The notes below the pieces were generated by a model. That model ran no database searches, was not told the origin of the DNA, and was given only the letters and a program-made list of their open reading frames with translations. A DNA stretch of 64,000 nt from Sternotherus odoratus (lineage: Eukaryota; Chordata; Testudines; Kinosternidae), in contig JAVMKO010000002.1 in assembly GCA_032164245.1 (NCBI GenBank), forward strand, positions 177,946,920 through 178,010,919, in the 5' to 3' direction. This document shows positions 43,754 to 54,314 of this stretch, piece after piece; position 1 is the stretch's first letter; each line of letters opens with the position of its first letter. The translations under genes were made by a program, and so were the position numbers.

Positions 43754-43823
43754 TGCCCACAGAGACGGCTCGGCGTGCCGGCAGCGGCACGCGTGCCACG
43801 GGTTCGCCATCACTGCCCTAGTG

Positions 43824-44448
43824 TATTCTTCAGAGCAAGCATAAAATAATCCTGAAGAAGATGTTAGTTCTATAACCTGTCACAGAGAGATGGGCCAAAC
43901 ACTGTGAAACGTGTTCCCATATTTCACTAAGCTTATCGGGCTTATGTACCACAGGTCACTGAGGGGTTGAGCAAGTAAGTCTAGCAGAAGCCTGGAATGG
44001 TGCATCATGACTACACCAATGGTGGCTGAAGAGTTAAGGTTGTGATGCATTTTGGATTTAAGCCAGTGATTCAACGCTTGGTTAAGTATGACACATACAG
44101 TGTATCCTCCCCAAAATGATAGCATGTACTCTTGGAATTCAGATTGAATCTTCTGAGAATTTACAAGTAAATTGGTTAGTTAATTTACAAACTAAAACTG
44201 ATAACTATAGCACTGTCAGACTTTTTCCTTCCTGAATGATCTCTGTAATGGAATAACACAGACCCGTATTCATCATAATATGATCTGGACAGACACTTCA
44301 GGTTTTTATCAACTACACAAATATGGGTGCCTGTTAAGAAGAGGATGGGGCAAAACTTAAAATTGAAAAGCTTTTTATTTCAGTTGTAGGGGTTTTGGTT
44401 GCTTTGGAGGAGAAAAAATCATTTTGGCATGTACATTAGTTAATGTCT
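43824..44448. other. Non-coding DNA, no feature recognised
   Basis: Nothing identified. Confidence 0.4.
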
Positions 44449-44523
44449 TGGTCCCTTCCTTTTGTCTAAATGATGTCCATCAGACTAGATGTGCCAGCGG
44501 TTCCATCTGGCCTTAAACTCTAT
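44449..44523 (+). mobile_element. CR1 3' terminal fragment
   Basis: CATCAGACTAGATGTGCCAG, GTTCCATCTGGCCTTAAACT then CTAT is the CR1 3' tail. A Harbinger-type MITE is inserted three bases later. Confidence 0.6.
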
Positions 44524-44526
44524 TAA

Positions 44527-44804
44527 GGGTATGTCCACAATGGACTCAGAGATGTGAGTGCAGCACATGTAGATGTAACCTAGTTAGCTTTGATGGAGCT
44601 TGAATAACAATAGCAGAGACTCCACAGCAGCACTGGACGCAGCCTGGGTTGTACAAGCTGACCGGACACCTTGGGTATGTATTTGAGCAGCTAACCCATG
44701 TTTCTGTCAACGCTGCCATGGCTTCACTACTATTATTATTTGAGTGAATTAGGTATGTGTATATAGGGTGCATTCACACCACGGAGTGTAGTGTAGGCAT
44801 ACCC
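44527..44804. mobile_element. PIF/Harbinger-type MITE (278 bp), TSD TAA
   Basis: Ends GGGTATGTCCACAATGG and GTGTAGGCATACCC, flanked by TAA at 44524-44526 and 44805-44807. A 3-bp TAA (TWA) duplication with GGG...CCC ends fits PIF/Harbinger. No coding capacity. Confidence 0.75.
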
Positions 44805-44989
44805 TAAATCTGAAAAGTCCTTCAGCTAAGAGATGATTTCCTTGAATTTTTGAGCACAGCTACACTCACCCCAACTTAAAAAAAATGATTTTATGTTTGC
44901 TAAACATTTGTTAATTGAATGCCAATACTAGTGAAGTTGTTGGCTAGTCTCCCAAGGGCTGTAATTCTTTGATCTACCCTCACTTGTTG

Positions 44990-45089
44990 GGTTTTGTTTG
45001 CAGGTGCTGGATGGTGTTGGTGGTCTATGAGATATAGGAGACTGGTTGATCTGGTGGTCACTTCTGGACTTAAACTATGATTCTATGCT
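44990..45089 (+). mobile_element. CR1 3' terminal fragment
   Basis: AGGTGCTGGATGGTGTTGG, TCTATGAGATATAGGAGACT, GGTTGATCTGGTGGTCACTT and CTGGACTTAAACTATGATTC match the tails at 44449, 51260 and 59070. The sequence ends in the ATTCTATG motif typical of CR1 3' termini. Confidence 0.7.
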
Positions 45090-45264
45090 AATTAATTCAG
45101 GTAGCAAACAGCTGTAGTGATTTTTTTCAGGCAATTACAGAGTTAGTTGCTTAGATGCTCATTGATTAGAATAGATGGTGGTTACATCAACAGCCACGCC
45201 TATTTTTAAAAAATGGTCACCAAAAAGTGGTCAACCTCTCAATAGCTTTTTATCGTGTTGCTAA

Positions 45265-45931
45265 GGGCTTGGTTACACTGGCACTTTATAGCACTATAAA
45301 GCCTCCAGGAGCGCTATAACTCCCTACCTGTCCAGACTGGCGAAGCACGTAGAGCGCTATAAACCCACAGTTATACCGGTCCTGGTAATCCTCCCTTCCC
45401 CAAGGATTAACAGCTATTGCGTATTCACTGCTCCGTATTATCTCCAGTGTGAATGGGTATTAACACTATAAGCAATTTGAGTGATCGCTGGAGATGCTCT
45501 GAGCCATTTAAGGCAATTGATGTCTCTTCCCTTTGTTTTTAACTTGGCTGTAGGAATGCAGAAGTACCTTTTCAGAGTTTATCTCTAAACTCGGCTAATC
45601 AGCAATGCAAATGTTTACGGAGTGAGCCTGTGTGAAAGAGAAAACTAGCAGGCTCTGTATTTTGTCTCAGCAGCCGAAAATCCACTCGCTTTCTCCGTCC
45701 GCATACACACAACACGTTCCCCTTCACCCCCCTCGCTTGAAATGCACGTTACACCCAGCTGATATCTACCCATAATGCACCACTCCCCATGCCTCTGCAA
45801 GTGCTGAAAATGTGGCCACGCTATACCGCTGGCGGGTCTCAGTGTGGACACGCTGTAGCGCTATCCCTATAGCTATGTACGAGGGCAGGTATAACCAAAA
45901 CCGCTATAAGGCTGTAAGTGTAACCAAGCCC
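45265..45931. mobile_element. PIF/Harbinger-type MITE (667 bp), TSD TAA
   Basis: Ends GGGCTTGGTTACACTGGCAC and AAGTGTAACCAAGCCC, flanked by TAA at 45262-45264 and 45932-45934. Subterminal GCACTTTATAGC/GCTATAAGGC repeats are also mirrored, and many GCGCTATA-type motifs fill both halves. No transposase. The minus-strand frame 45645-45851 is not gene-like. Confidence 0.85.
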
Positions 45932-45934
45932 TAA

Positions 45935-48900
45935 GATATTATCTTGGTGATACAAATTAATGCAGTTTTCCTAGTGGTATCCAATTCATTACATGCTTAG
46001 TGAGACTCAGTCCAGAAGAAATAGCCATGGACTTCTATGTGCGTCAAATGCTCTCAAATCGTGGCTTTCTAGCAAATAAATGAATTTAGCATCACAACTG
46101 GATAGCCTACAGAAGACACTTCTGGGGGTTGTGAGTCTGGGTTGCATTAATCTGAATGATAAGATCCCCTTACTCTGTTTAGCATTACACCTGAATCAAC
46201 AGACAGTTTAATGGATGTTCAAGAGTAGTGCGTTGAATTTTTTTTAGCTCTGGCAATTACTCTGTGCAGCTACCAGAACAGGGCCTAGGATTGGTGATCC
46301 AAATACAAAATATTTTTTTAGTACCAAATATTGCTTCTTGACAAGGAGGTCATTTTCCCATCTGTTGAAGGGTTGTTTGCCTTTTGTTACAATTTTCAGA
46401 CTCTCTGACTCTTTTAGACTCACAATGGTATAAAACAGATGTAACTCATTTGAAGTCAAAGGAGCTACACCCGCTTAAAACTGGTCTAAGTTAGAGAAGA
46501 ATAACATTGATAGATGTGAAGATCTGGAAGAAAGCTTTTTATGCCTGGAATGGTTTGAGAACAGCCCTGTTGTCTCTGTCCTCTCTCTGGTCTAATTTAA
46601 ATATTTTTGTGACATCTATTTTTTCCTCTCTGAAACTGTCTCAGCTGGTTGTCATCCCTGCCTCCTTTGAAAGGTCAAGACAGGATTGCACCGGGGTGGA
46701 ATGATTTCCGGACAGCCCCTGAGTATGATGTAACTCTAGTTTCATTCCTCGGTAACTGCTGGATAAGAAACCTTATAGGTTTCAGAGTTGAAGGTGCATG
46801 GAACACAGCATGGCACACTGTTTAGTGCTGCCACCGGCAAACTGGGATTTGGTAAAACTGTTAAATCTGCCATAGCAAACCAGAATATGTTCAGGAATAG
46901 GAAAACCTGAATTACACATGGACATCCTAAACATAAAGGATATATACTGCAATGTGGCATGGGCTAGACTAACACTGATCACTCCAGTACTTCCCATGCT
47001 GCCTGCAATATTAATTACAAATGCATTACGTTGGGATATATTTGTCACAACACATTTTACGACAGCTGTTTTCATGTTGGGAAATTTACTTCCAAAAATA
47101 TATTTTTGAAAAGCCTTCATGAAACTGATTCCCCAGGCAGCTAAGGACTTCAGAGATGAGATTCCAGTGCACAGGACCACGCCGCAGTATGCTAAGTATT
47201 CACGGAACAACAAGCATTTGGTTATTATTGGGTTAACAAGCACTTCTCTAGAAAATACCAAAAATGCATATTACTGTTTAAAATTAAAAAAAATCCCAGG
47301 CATATTTGAACACTTTCAGTGTGTCAAAGCAAAAATTGGCTTGTGTCCTTTTAGGTGATTGTTTTCAGGATATTGGTCTTGCTAGAGTGACTATCACATC
47401 CATTTTTGTAATTATAATTTAGTGATAATTGCCCCATAGAATTCCAGCATTTTATTACTATAAGCGAGATCTCATTGTGAAAGTCAGAATCCAGAATCTC
47501 TGGGGAAATGACTGTTTGGTGTGTTTATAATTTCCAGACTTGTTACATTCACTTTGGAGTGGTTTATACCTGCACTGAGTAAGTTAAAGAACCATCTCTC
47601 AGCTGATTACAATGAAGGACTGTCATTGAAATGTCAGACCAGCGGTGTAATTAACATGGCAAATATGTCTGAACTATATTGGTTAAGAGGGATTACTTCC
47701 TTTGCATGATTTTATAAAAAGTTGCAGGCAAAACGCCAAAAACGTAAAAGCAAATTGTGCTTTTTAAAAGCCTATTTGGGTTAAGTTAGAAAAGAGAGAG
47801 GACCAGGATGATGCCCAAGACATTTTAAAGATGCCTGATTTTTAGAAAGCATACAGCATTCGTTCTCTAAAAATTAGGCCCATTTAAGGTGTTACATGTT
47901 GGGCTTCCAAAAACTGAAGTATCCAAAATCATTTGTCACTTCAGAGTCTTGGTGTTTATTTGTACAAGGATAGATTTCTATTTATTTATTTATTTATTTA
48001 TTTATTTTGGAAGTGAATGCTGCACTGTGTAGTAATGAACTATTTCTTCTAATGCTTTTATTTAGGGATGCTCAAATGGCAAAATTCACTGCCATATATT
48101 AAACACGTGGCGATTTCTGGATGTGGGATTTAAGTCAAGCCTATTACAAATGCAGAGCATATTTGCAAAACTTGGATCTGGATCTGGGTTTGGCTTTCAA
48201 GCACCTTCAAAGTTCAGGGTGTTCTCTACAGATATCTTGGCATAGACCTTTCTCCATTTTGTGTGTGTGAACAAAATGATCTGCCTAAATGTAAGTGAAG
48301 TATATTCACAAATGTGCACCTCCCCTCTCATGTCCAGAAACCATTCCAGAGCTCAGACCTTCAAATAGTTACTCATGCACTGAATTCCATTCTCTTCAAT
48401 GGGCTCCACATAGGATTATCAATACACATGGGAGTAACCATTTGCAGGAAATGGCCTTTACAAAATAATATACTAGTGACAAGTTTAAAAACTAGGGGTA
48501 ACTTTTATCTAGCCTGGTGTAGATTGCTATGAAAGAGACTGACTGGATGCAAACTACTGTCACACACTTTTGACGAAGTGTTTTTGTAAAGGTTACTTGC
48601 TCAGTCCCTCTTTACCAGTGCAGCTTGTGTTCTCCCTTCTAAAAGAGAGACAGGCTGCGAATGTATGTTAACATATTCAAAAGCTACAAATGAATTTTAC
48701 AGTCCACAGTGTTGGTCATTCTCGCCTCATGAATCCACAAGTGTCTATGAATTTGGAGCATTGTTGTTGAGGGATGATCTCATCTCCCACTTTCCATATT
48801 CTCTAGTTTTTGTTTTCCTCTGCAGCTCATTCTGCTCAGAGCCAGAGTGCCAAACTTCCTAAAGAAGAGTGAATTATTGTTGCTTTTCCTTTCTTCCTTT

Positions 48901-49089
48901 ATATTTGCAGATTGTGTTTTATCTCATTTGGGGGCAGTATCTTCTGTCTAGGGACAGTCATTGTTTCTTACTGTTTTATGTGCTTTATATAGCCTCAAAA
49001 GCAGAATTTTTACAATTCCACACCTCTATGCTTTCAATGCAGCTTCAAATTTGGCTTAAATTGCTGGCTTTAGGCAAAGGGCTGCAAGG
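45935..49089. other. Non-coding DNA; one unexplained open region
   Basis: No repeat family apart from a (TTTA)n run at about 47979-48006. An open minus-strand stretch (46782-47261) is listed separately. A GGATCTGGATCTGGGTTTGG stretch at about 48174 resembles one at 60487-60500. Confidence 0.45.
46782..47261 (-). other. Unexplained open reading region, 159 codons
   Basis: The longest frame in the window not caused by a transposon or tandem repeat. The product has several hydrophobic stretches (YLAYCGVVLCTGISSLKSL, FVINIAGSMGSTGVISVSLA) but no signature of a known family that I can see. The plus strand is also open over much of the same stretch (46918-47109), which argues for low stop density and not for coding. 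It could be a conserved non-coding element, a decayed single-exon gene or chance. Confidence 0.15.
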
Positions 49090-49097
49090 GTCTAGAC

Positions 49098-49274
49098 CAG
49101 GGGTGGGCAAACTATGGCCCAGGGGCCACATCTGGCCGGTGGGACAATTCTGTCTGCCCCCCCGAGCTCCTGGCAGGGGAGGCTGTTTGGGGGAGGCACA
49201 GCCTTCCTAACGGGCTCTCGGTACAATTTTGAACCCTGATGTGGCCCTCGGGCCAAAGATTTTTCCCACCCCTG
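49098..49274. mobile_element. hAT-type MITE (177 bp), TSD GTCTAGAC
   Basis: Ends CAGGGGTGGGCAAACTATGG and TTTTCCCACCCCTG, flanked by perfect palindromic 8-bp duplications GTCTAGAC at 49090-49097 and 49275-49282. GGCCCAGGGGCCACATCTGG and GATGTGGCCCTCGGGCC are internal mirrored segments. Confidence 0.9.
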
Positions 49275-49282
49275 GTCTAGAC

Positions 49283-50012
49283 AGCCAAAATGTAGTGATT
49301 TGTGTATGTCAGGGCAGTAAAGTGGATGCCTGTCTTCCATAGTGTAGAATGTCTTATGGTAGGAGACATAATTTGCTTCATGGGAATATCAGATGCGTAA
49401 AATGTCCCAAAATGTGTCCATTTTCATTCGAGGGATGTACAGATAATGTAAAAGAGATGTACTGTTCCTCTCCTTCATTACTGCTATCTTTCTGCTATGT
49501 GCGTTTCACCCTCCTTGGATCTCCTACATTATTATCTGTACTTATGAAGTGGCCTTAGAGATTTTGGTGAAGTGGCTTTTTCTGGTCTCTTGAATATTTT
49601 TTGTTTGTGAATTTAGTGCTCATTCAAAGCACAGGACTGAGTGCACTGGACAGTGAACGGCAGGAAACTTTAGTTCTGGCACTACTTATTTTTTTAGTAC
49701 TTGACTTTGCAACTTTAGTTATTTTTTAGTAGGTTTTTGGTGCATAATTTCATAGGTATTTTAAAAAATCAAATTGAGAAAATCCAGAAATTCTTCATGT
49801 GGCACTCACATGGGTCATTAGCAGGATTGGAATCTTTACATCCACAGCCCAGACCTCCACCACTGGAACTAACTGAAGATCTTACATCCATACTAGGTTG
49901 TCCTCCTTTGTGTGGACCAGGTCAAGGAGATGGGACACTTTTTGCCAGTGGGTTTCATAGATATTTGCTGACAGCAGAGGAATGGTGAGATTCAGGAATC
50001 TTAGGCTCTGCT
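49283..50012. other. Non-coding DNA, no feature recognised
   Basis: Nothing identified. Confidence 0.45.
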
Positions 50013-51114
50013 TGTGACGGGTTGCCCCACTTAGGATGTCACCTGATATGTTGAGATATCACTAAGCCTGTCAGTTTTGCCATTCTGGGCACCTTTTTTA
50101 CCTGTCTTGCAGAGCCAAGCTTTTAAGCCTCCTCCAGCACACACACGGGCAGGGCTACACCCAGCTGAAGAAGAAGGCTCAGCTTAAGGGACTTGCCCCC
50201 CACCCCGCCAAGAACTCAGGTGTCCACCTCCCTTAGAGTGTGGACCCAAAAGTGTATTATCCTCCACCTCCCTCAATGTGAAGGAAGGTATGCACGGCCT
50301 CTTACCCCACACCAATTATGAATTGTACACAAGGGGTTATGTTACAAACAAGAAATAAGTTTATTAACTACAGAAAGTGAATTTTAAGTGAATATAAGTG
50401 ATAACAGACCGAACAAAGCAGATTACTGAGTAAACAAAACAAAATACACAAGCTAAACTGACTATACTTAAATGGGTTACAAAACTTAATTTGCAACCTG
50501 CGTAAAATAACTTGTAGGGTAAGAAAGTTTCTGCGGGTTAGAGTTCCAGTTATTTCTTGTCTCAGTCTGGATTCCCCCCTTGCCTTCTCTTCAGATGTCT
50601 TTAGCAGTCTTTCTTCTTGAGCAGACAGGCCATGAAGAAGTGTCCCGTTTGCCTTCCTCTCCACCCTTAAATAAGATTTAAGTAGGGCAGGAATACTTTG
50701 TTTTCCCAAACTCCCCCCTATCCGCTTTCAGTGGAAAGTTACAAGAAGTCCCAGACAAGACCACCTGACCTAGGAGTGTCACAGTTACATCCCTGGACAC
50801 CTCCCAAGAGGGAGAGAGATTAGTATCTTCATGGTCTTGTTCCTTCCTGATGGTCCATCAAATCTGATGGCCTGTCATCTGGTGGGTGTCTTCCAATACA
50901 CACCCAGTTGTAATAGTTACATAGTCCATATTCCTAACGTTAGATCTAGAAATGATACATGCATACAAATTAGATACCCACATTCAGTAAATCATAACCT
51001 TTCTAATGATACCTTACAAGACCCCTCTTGCATAAAATAGATCTCAGTTATGTCATATCCATAGTCTAAGCATATTTCCATAAAGAATATAAAGTGTAAC
51101 ATGGAACCATTACA
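50013..51114. mobile_element. LTR-like interspersed repeat (about 1.1 kb)
   Basis: Starts TGTGACGGGTTGCCCCAC and ends AACATGGAACCATTACA. The interior includes ATAAGTTTATTAACTACAGAAA, GTGATAACAGACCGAACAAA and GACCTAGGAGTGTCACAG, a layout I associate with abundant turtle LTR-type repeats read in antisense. Flanking duplications are not clear (CTGCT against GGCTG), so both boundaries are approximate. No coding region. Confidence 0.5.
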
Positions 51115-51259
51115 GGCTGCAGAGGGCAGTGTACTCAAGTGACTATTCTGCCTATTCCTCCAAGTGTGACCCCTTCGGCCTCATCCTCTCCAACCTATCC
51201 TTGTCCCATTCCTAGCTCTCCCCCACTCATGGCTCCTTATCCCAGTCTTAGTTTGGTTG

Positions 51260-51357
51260 TTGTTTCATGTGGAGGTGCTGGGTGGTGCTGGTGGCCTGTG
51301 ATATACAGGAGGTAAGACTAGACAATCTAGTGGTTGCTTCTGGCCTTAAACTGTGAC
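51260..51357 (+). mobile_element. CR1 3' terminal fragment
   Basis: GGAGGTGCTGGGTGGTGCTG, GTGATATACAGGAGGTAAGA, CTAGACAATCTAGTGG and TCTGGCCTTAAACTGTGAC match the other CR1 tails of the window. Confidence 0.7.
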
Positions 51358-53789
51358 TCCTTGCCCATCCAATTGCCATCTTCCCCACCAAATGATAGCC
51401 CAAATTTCCTTTCCCAGTCAGTCCTTATTTCCCCTGAACACCTGTCTCCTTGACCAGCCAGTCACAATCTCGCCTTCAACTCTCATTCTCTGCCCCTTCC
51501 ACACTCCTTGTTCCAGTCTACTTCCTCCACCCTACCCCCTATCCCCTCCCTCCAGGTCTGGCTCTTGTCCCCTGTGCAGTTGAATCGGGTAGTTTCATCC
51601 TCCATGCTGCCTGGGCCCAGTGTATGCGTGTGTCACTGAGAGCACAAGACATAGGGTCCTTGTTTCCAGTTCAGTTGCTTTACCCCAGACTGGAGCATGC
51701 CTGGTGGGAATGGAATACTCAGAGTATTTAGCTGCTATAATTTAAGTCTCTACTGAGCATGTGCAAGCTAATTTCCTCCCCCGCTCCCCAGTTTTATAAT
51801 TTGGGCAGATTTTCATGAGGGCAAGAATAGGCAGATCCCTGATGCAAAGTCCAACCCCTTGCAACATGTCAAACCCCTGCTTCAATGCACACCAGTGCTA
51901 GAGCTTTTTCAAAGAAAGATCACAAGAATTTTTTAACATGGTCAGAACAATGTATTTCTTTCTAGCTTTCTTCTCAGAAAGAGCTGCACTGTTTTGACTG
52001 AAATTTTCCAAAAACGTTGAGCCTGAGGAAAACGCCCAAGATGGAAAATTCAGCCCAAGCAATTGGCAGAGTTACAAGCAACTAAAAACTGGGTTTATAA
52101 TGGAAAAGTGTTGGGCCACCTTAATCTAGATCTACAGGAAGAGATCAAAGGTGGAATGTTATGGCAATATTACGTTCTATAATAAATGTACTTCTCTAAA
52201 CCAAACCTCTCTGCCTTGTGAGGTTTGTTTCCATGACATTCCTCCACTGAGACTGCCAAAAAGGTGACCAACTCTGGTGGCATATACACACAATGGGAAC
52301 TTGCTTTACTTTTTAATCTGCACTGTCACTTGATTCACACATTCAAATTATCTATGAAAGTGACTGAAAAAGTTTTTCATTGGGGTTTTGAAAGAAACAA
52401 TCAGTATAGTCAAGATAAACAATTAAAGGAAATAGATTATCTAGAATTTTTTATCTAAATAAATAATAATCAGTATTTGGGTTTGGCTACAGCATAACAG
52501 ATATGAAAATTGAATTTGTAAACCTTGGACTAAATTCTAATCTATTCCATACTGGTGCAAATTGGGCGAAGCTCAGGGAGTTAATTTGGATTTAGATTTG
52601 CACCACTTCAAATGATGATGGAACCTGGCCAATTGCGCTCTTCATTATTTTATTTTCACTCTAAATGAATTCTAACAAAAAGTGAGGTTAGTTATTTTAT
52701 ACATATCTTGAGCCAAAAGGGGTCTGGGGCAATACTGTTCCTTTTGTAAGATAATTAATTAGGGAGAGGGCAGATCAAAATTAAGAAAGGCATTTCTCTT
52801 GTCACTCTACTACTATTCTAATTCTACTTTAACTGCACCTGTCACTTGGTGTAGACAGACTTTAAAGCACTTACTTAACCCCACTGGAACTAAAACCATG
52901 CTAAAGTTAAGTATGTGCTTATGTGCTCTGCTGGATCAAGGTCTACAACAAGAACTGACAGCACTCTAGATGTTCCCAGCTCTGCTACTCCTATAGAAAC
53001 ACTGCACTGAAGTCAAATACCATAGCACAATGGATGTTGCTTGTTTAATGGTGAATACACTTCTATAGATGGAACTATTCAGCCTCACTTAGGGACTGAT
53101 TGTCCAAAGTGCTGAGCAAATTTGTCTCCCGCCAAGGTCACTGGAAGATGAGGGCCCATGCAAGTTGCTGTTATCAGAGCCCTTTCCGAGACACATTGCT
53201 GAAACAATCCCCAACTATTTTTAACATCTAGATGCTGCCAAGGAAGATTTATATCAGACAAACTTCTGCAAGCAGTCACTCCTTGGTTGGAAGGTATGGA
53301 GACAGAGTCCTTGATGCATGTCCTCCCCTTCCTTCTTTCTACCCCTTCGCCTGGATCTGATGAGATCAAGAACCAAGGGGAGTGTCTTGTGCTCTTGTGG
53401 TGGTGACTAATGATGTGTCTTAGTCCAAGTAGTATGGTAGGTAAAGATTTCACCTAGCTCTTTTCAATCTGGGACCCCTATATTCAAGGACTGGTTTAAT
53501 TAGAACTCCTCAGTTTACCTCCCTTTGGGTTATACTGCTAACTAGACTTCCACAAATGGGAATATACAAAGGCCGCCTCAAAAAAGAACAAAAAATTACT
53601 AGTATCTGTGCTGCTTTGAGAGTTTTTCCTCTGCATTTTCACACTACCTGTTGGCTCTACTCTCTTCCTTGGAGTTCAATTCTCTTTAGGACCCTGGGAT
53701 TTTGTAAAATGTTCTGAAGGTCCAGTGCTGTGACTAGGTTCTTGTTTGGTCCCAATGGAGATTGGTTTACCAGAAGTTTCCCAAAGGAC
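51358..53789. other. Non-coding DNA, no gene seen
   Basis: A C-rich stretch (51358-51560) with CCTTCC/CCCC runs is followed by AT-rich DNA. 52520-52620 (TGGTGCAAATTGGGCGAAGC) weakly resembles the dispersed palindromic family. Confidence 0.45.
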
Positions 53790-53804
53790 ACCAGTGTTAG
53801 GAAG

Positions 53805-54299
53805 CAGAGAGGTAGCTGTGTTAGTCTGGAATAGCAGAGGTAACAAAGTCCTGTGGCAACTTAAAGACTAACTATAAAGTTTTGAAGCATAAGCTTTCAG
53901 ATTTAAAAGTCACCATACTGCAGCAAAAAAAAATTCAAGTCCAGACTGCAAAGGGAAACTGCAGAGCTACAATTCATTTGCAAATTCAACACAAACAATC
54001 TCGGATTGAACAAAGACCTACAATGGCTTGCTGATTACAGAAATAGTTTCTCCTCTCTCCATGTTCACACCCCCCCATTCAAATGCTAGAAGAATAACCC
54101 ACCCTCCCTGATCGGAGATAACAAGCTGGTTCAGCCTAATTGGACTAACCTTTTTACCTCCCACCTGGTTCTTGCCTACTTTTCTATACCTGCCTCTGGA
54201 CACTTCCACTGCTTGCATCCGACGAAGTGGGTATTAGCCCACGAAAGCTTATGCTTCAAAACTTTATAGTTAGTCTTTAAGGTGCCACAGGACTTTGTT
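53805..54299. mobile_element. Penelope-like element insertion (495 bp) with 15-bp TSD
   Basis: Flanked by perfect duplications ACCAGTGTTAGGAAG at 53790-53804 and 54300-54314. The left end (GGTAGCTGTGTTAGTCTGGA then ATAGCAGAGGTAACAAAGTC, through AACTTTATAGT-type sequence mirrored) is in reverse orientation. The right 200 bp (CATCCGACGAAGTGGGTATT, GCACAGGACTTTGTTA) is forward, so the ends are inverted copies as in the 9870 insertion. Between them lies 5' or internal element sequence (CAAGTCCAGACTGCAAAGGG). Length and inverted ends fit Penelope-like retroelements. No coding sequence. Confidence 0.82.
54219..54257 (+). ncRNA. Hammerhead-ribozyme-like motif in Penelope end
   Basis: CCGACGA, stem-loop AGTGGGTATTAGCCCAC, GAAA, short stem III GC-TTAT-GC, then TTC. 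Same arrangement as at 10127. One change from the CUGANGA core. Confidence 0.4.
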
Positions 54300-54314
54300 A
54301 CCAGTGTTAGGAAG

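Larger units (their letters stand above)
42211..43815. mobile_element. hAT-type non-autonomous transposon (1605 bp), TSD CCCTAGTG
   Basis: Ends CAGTGATGGCAAACC and GGGTTCGCCATCACTG are inverted repeats flanked by perfect 8-bp duplications CCCTAGTG at 42203-42210 and 43816-43823. The left 200 bp is AT-rich, the middle kilobase is a C-rich minisatellite, and the right 300 bp holds two hairpins. No transposase motif. The 415-codon minus-strand frame is the minisatellite read through. Confidence 0.9.

Noticed and set aside
46782..47261. Intact single-exon receptor gene
   Set aside because: Too short, without transmembrane-receptor signature motifs, and the opposite strand is partly open as well. 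Kept only as an unexplained region.
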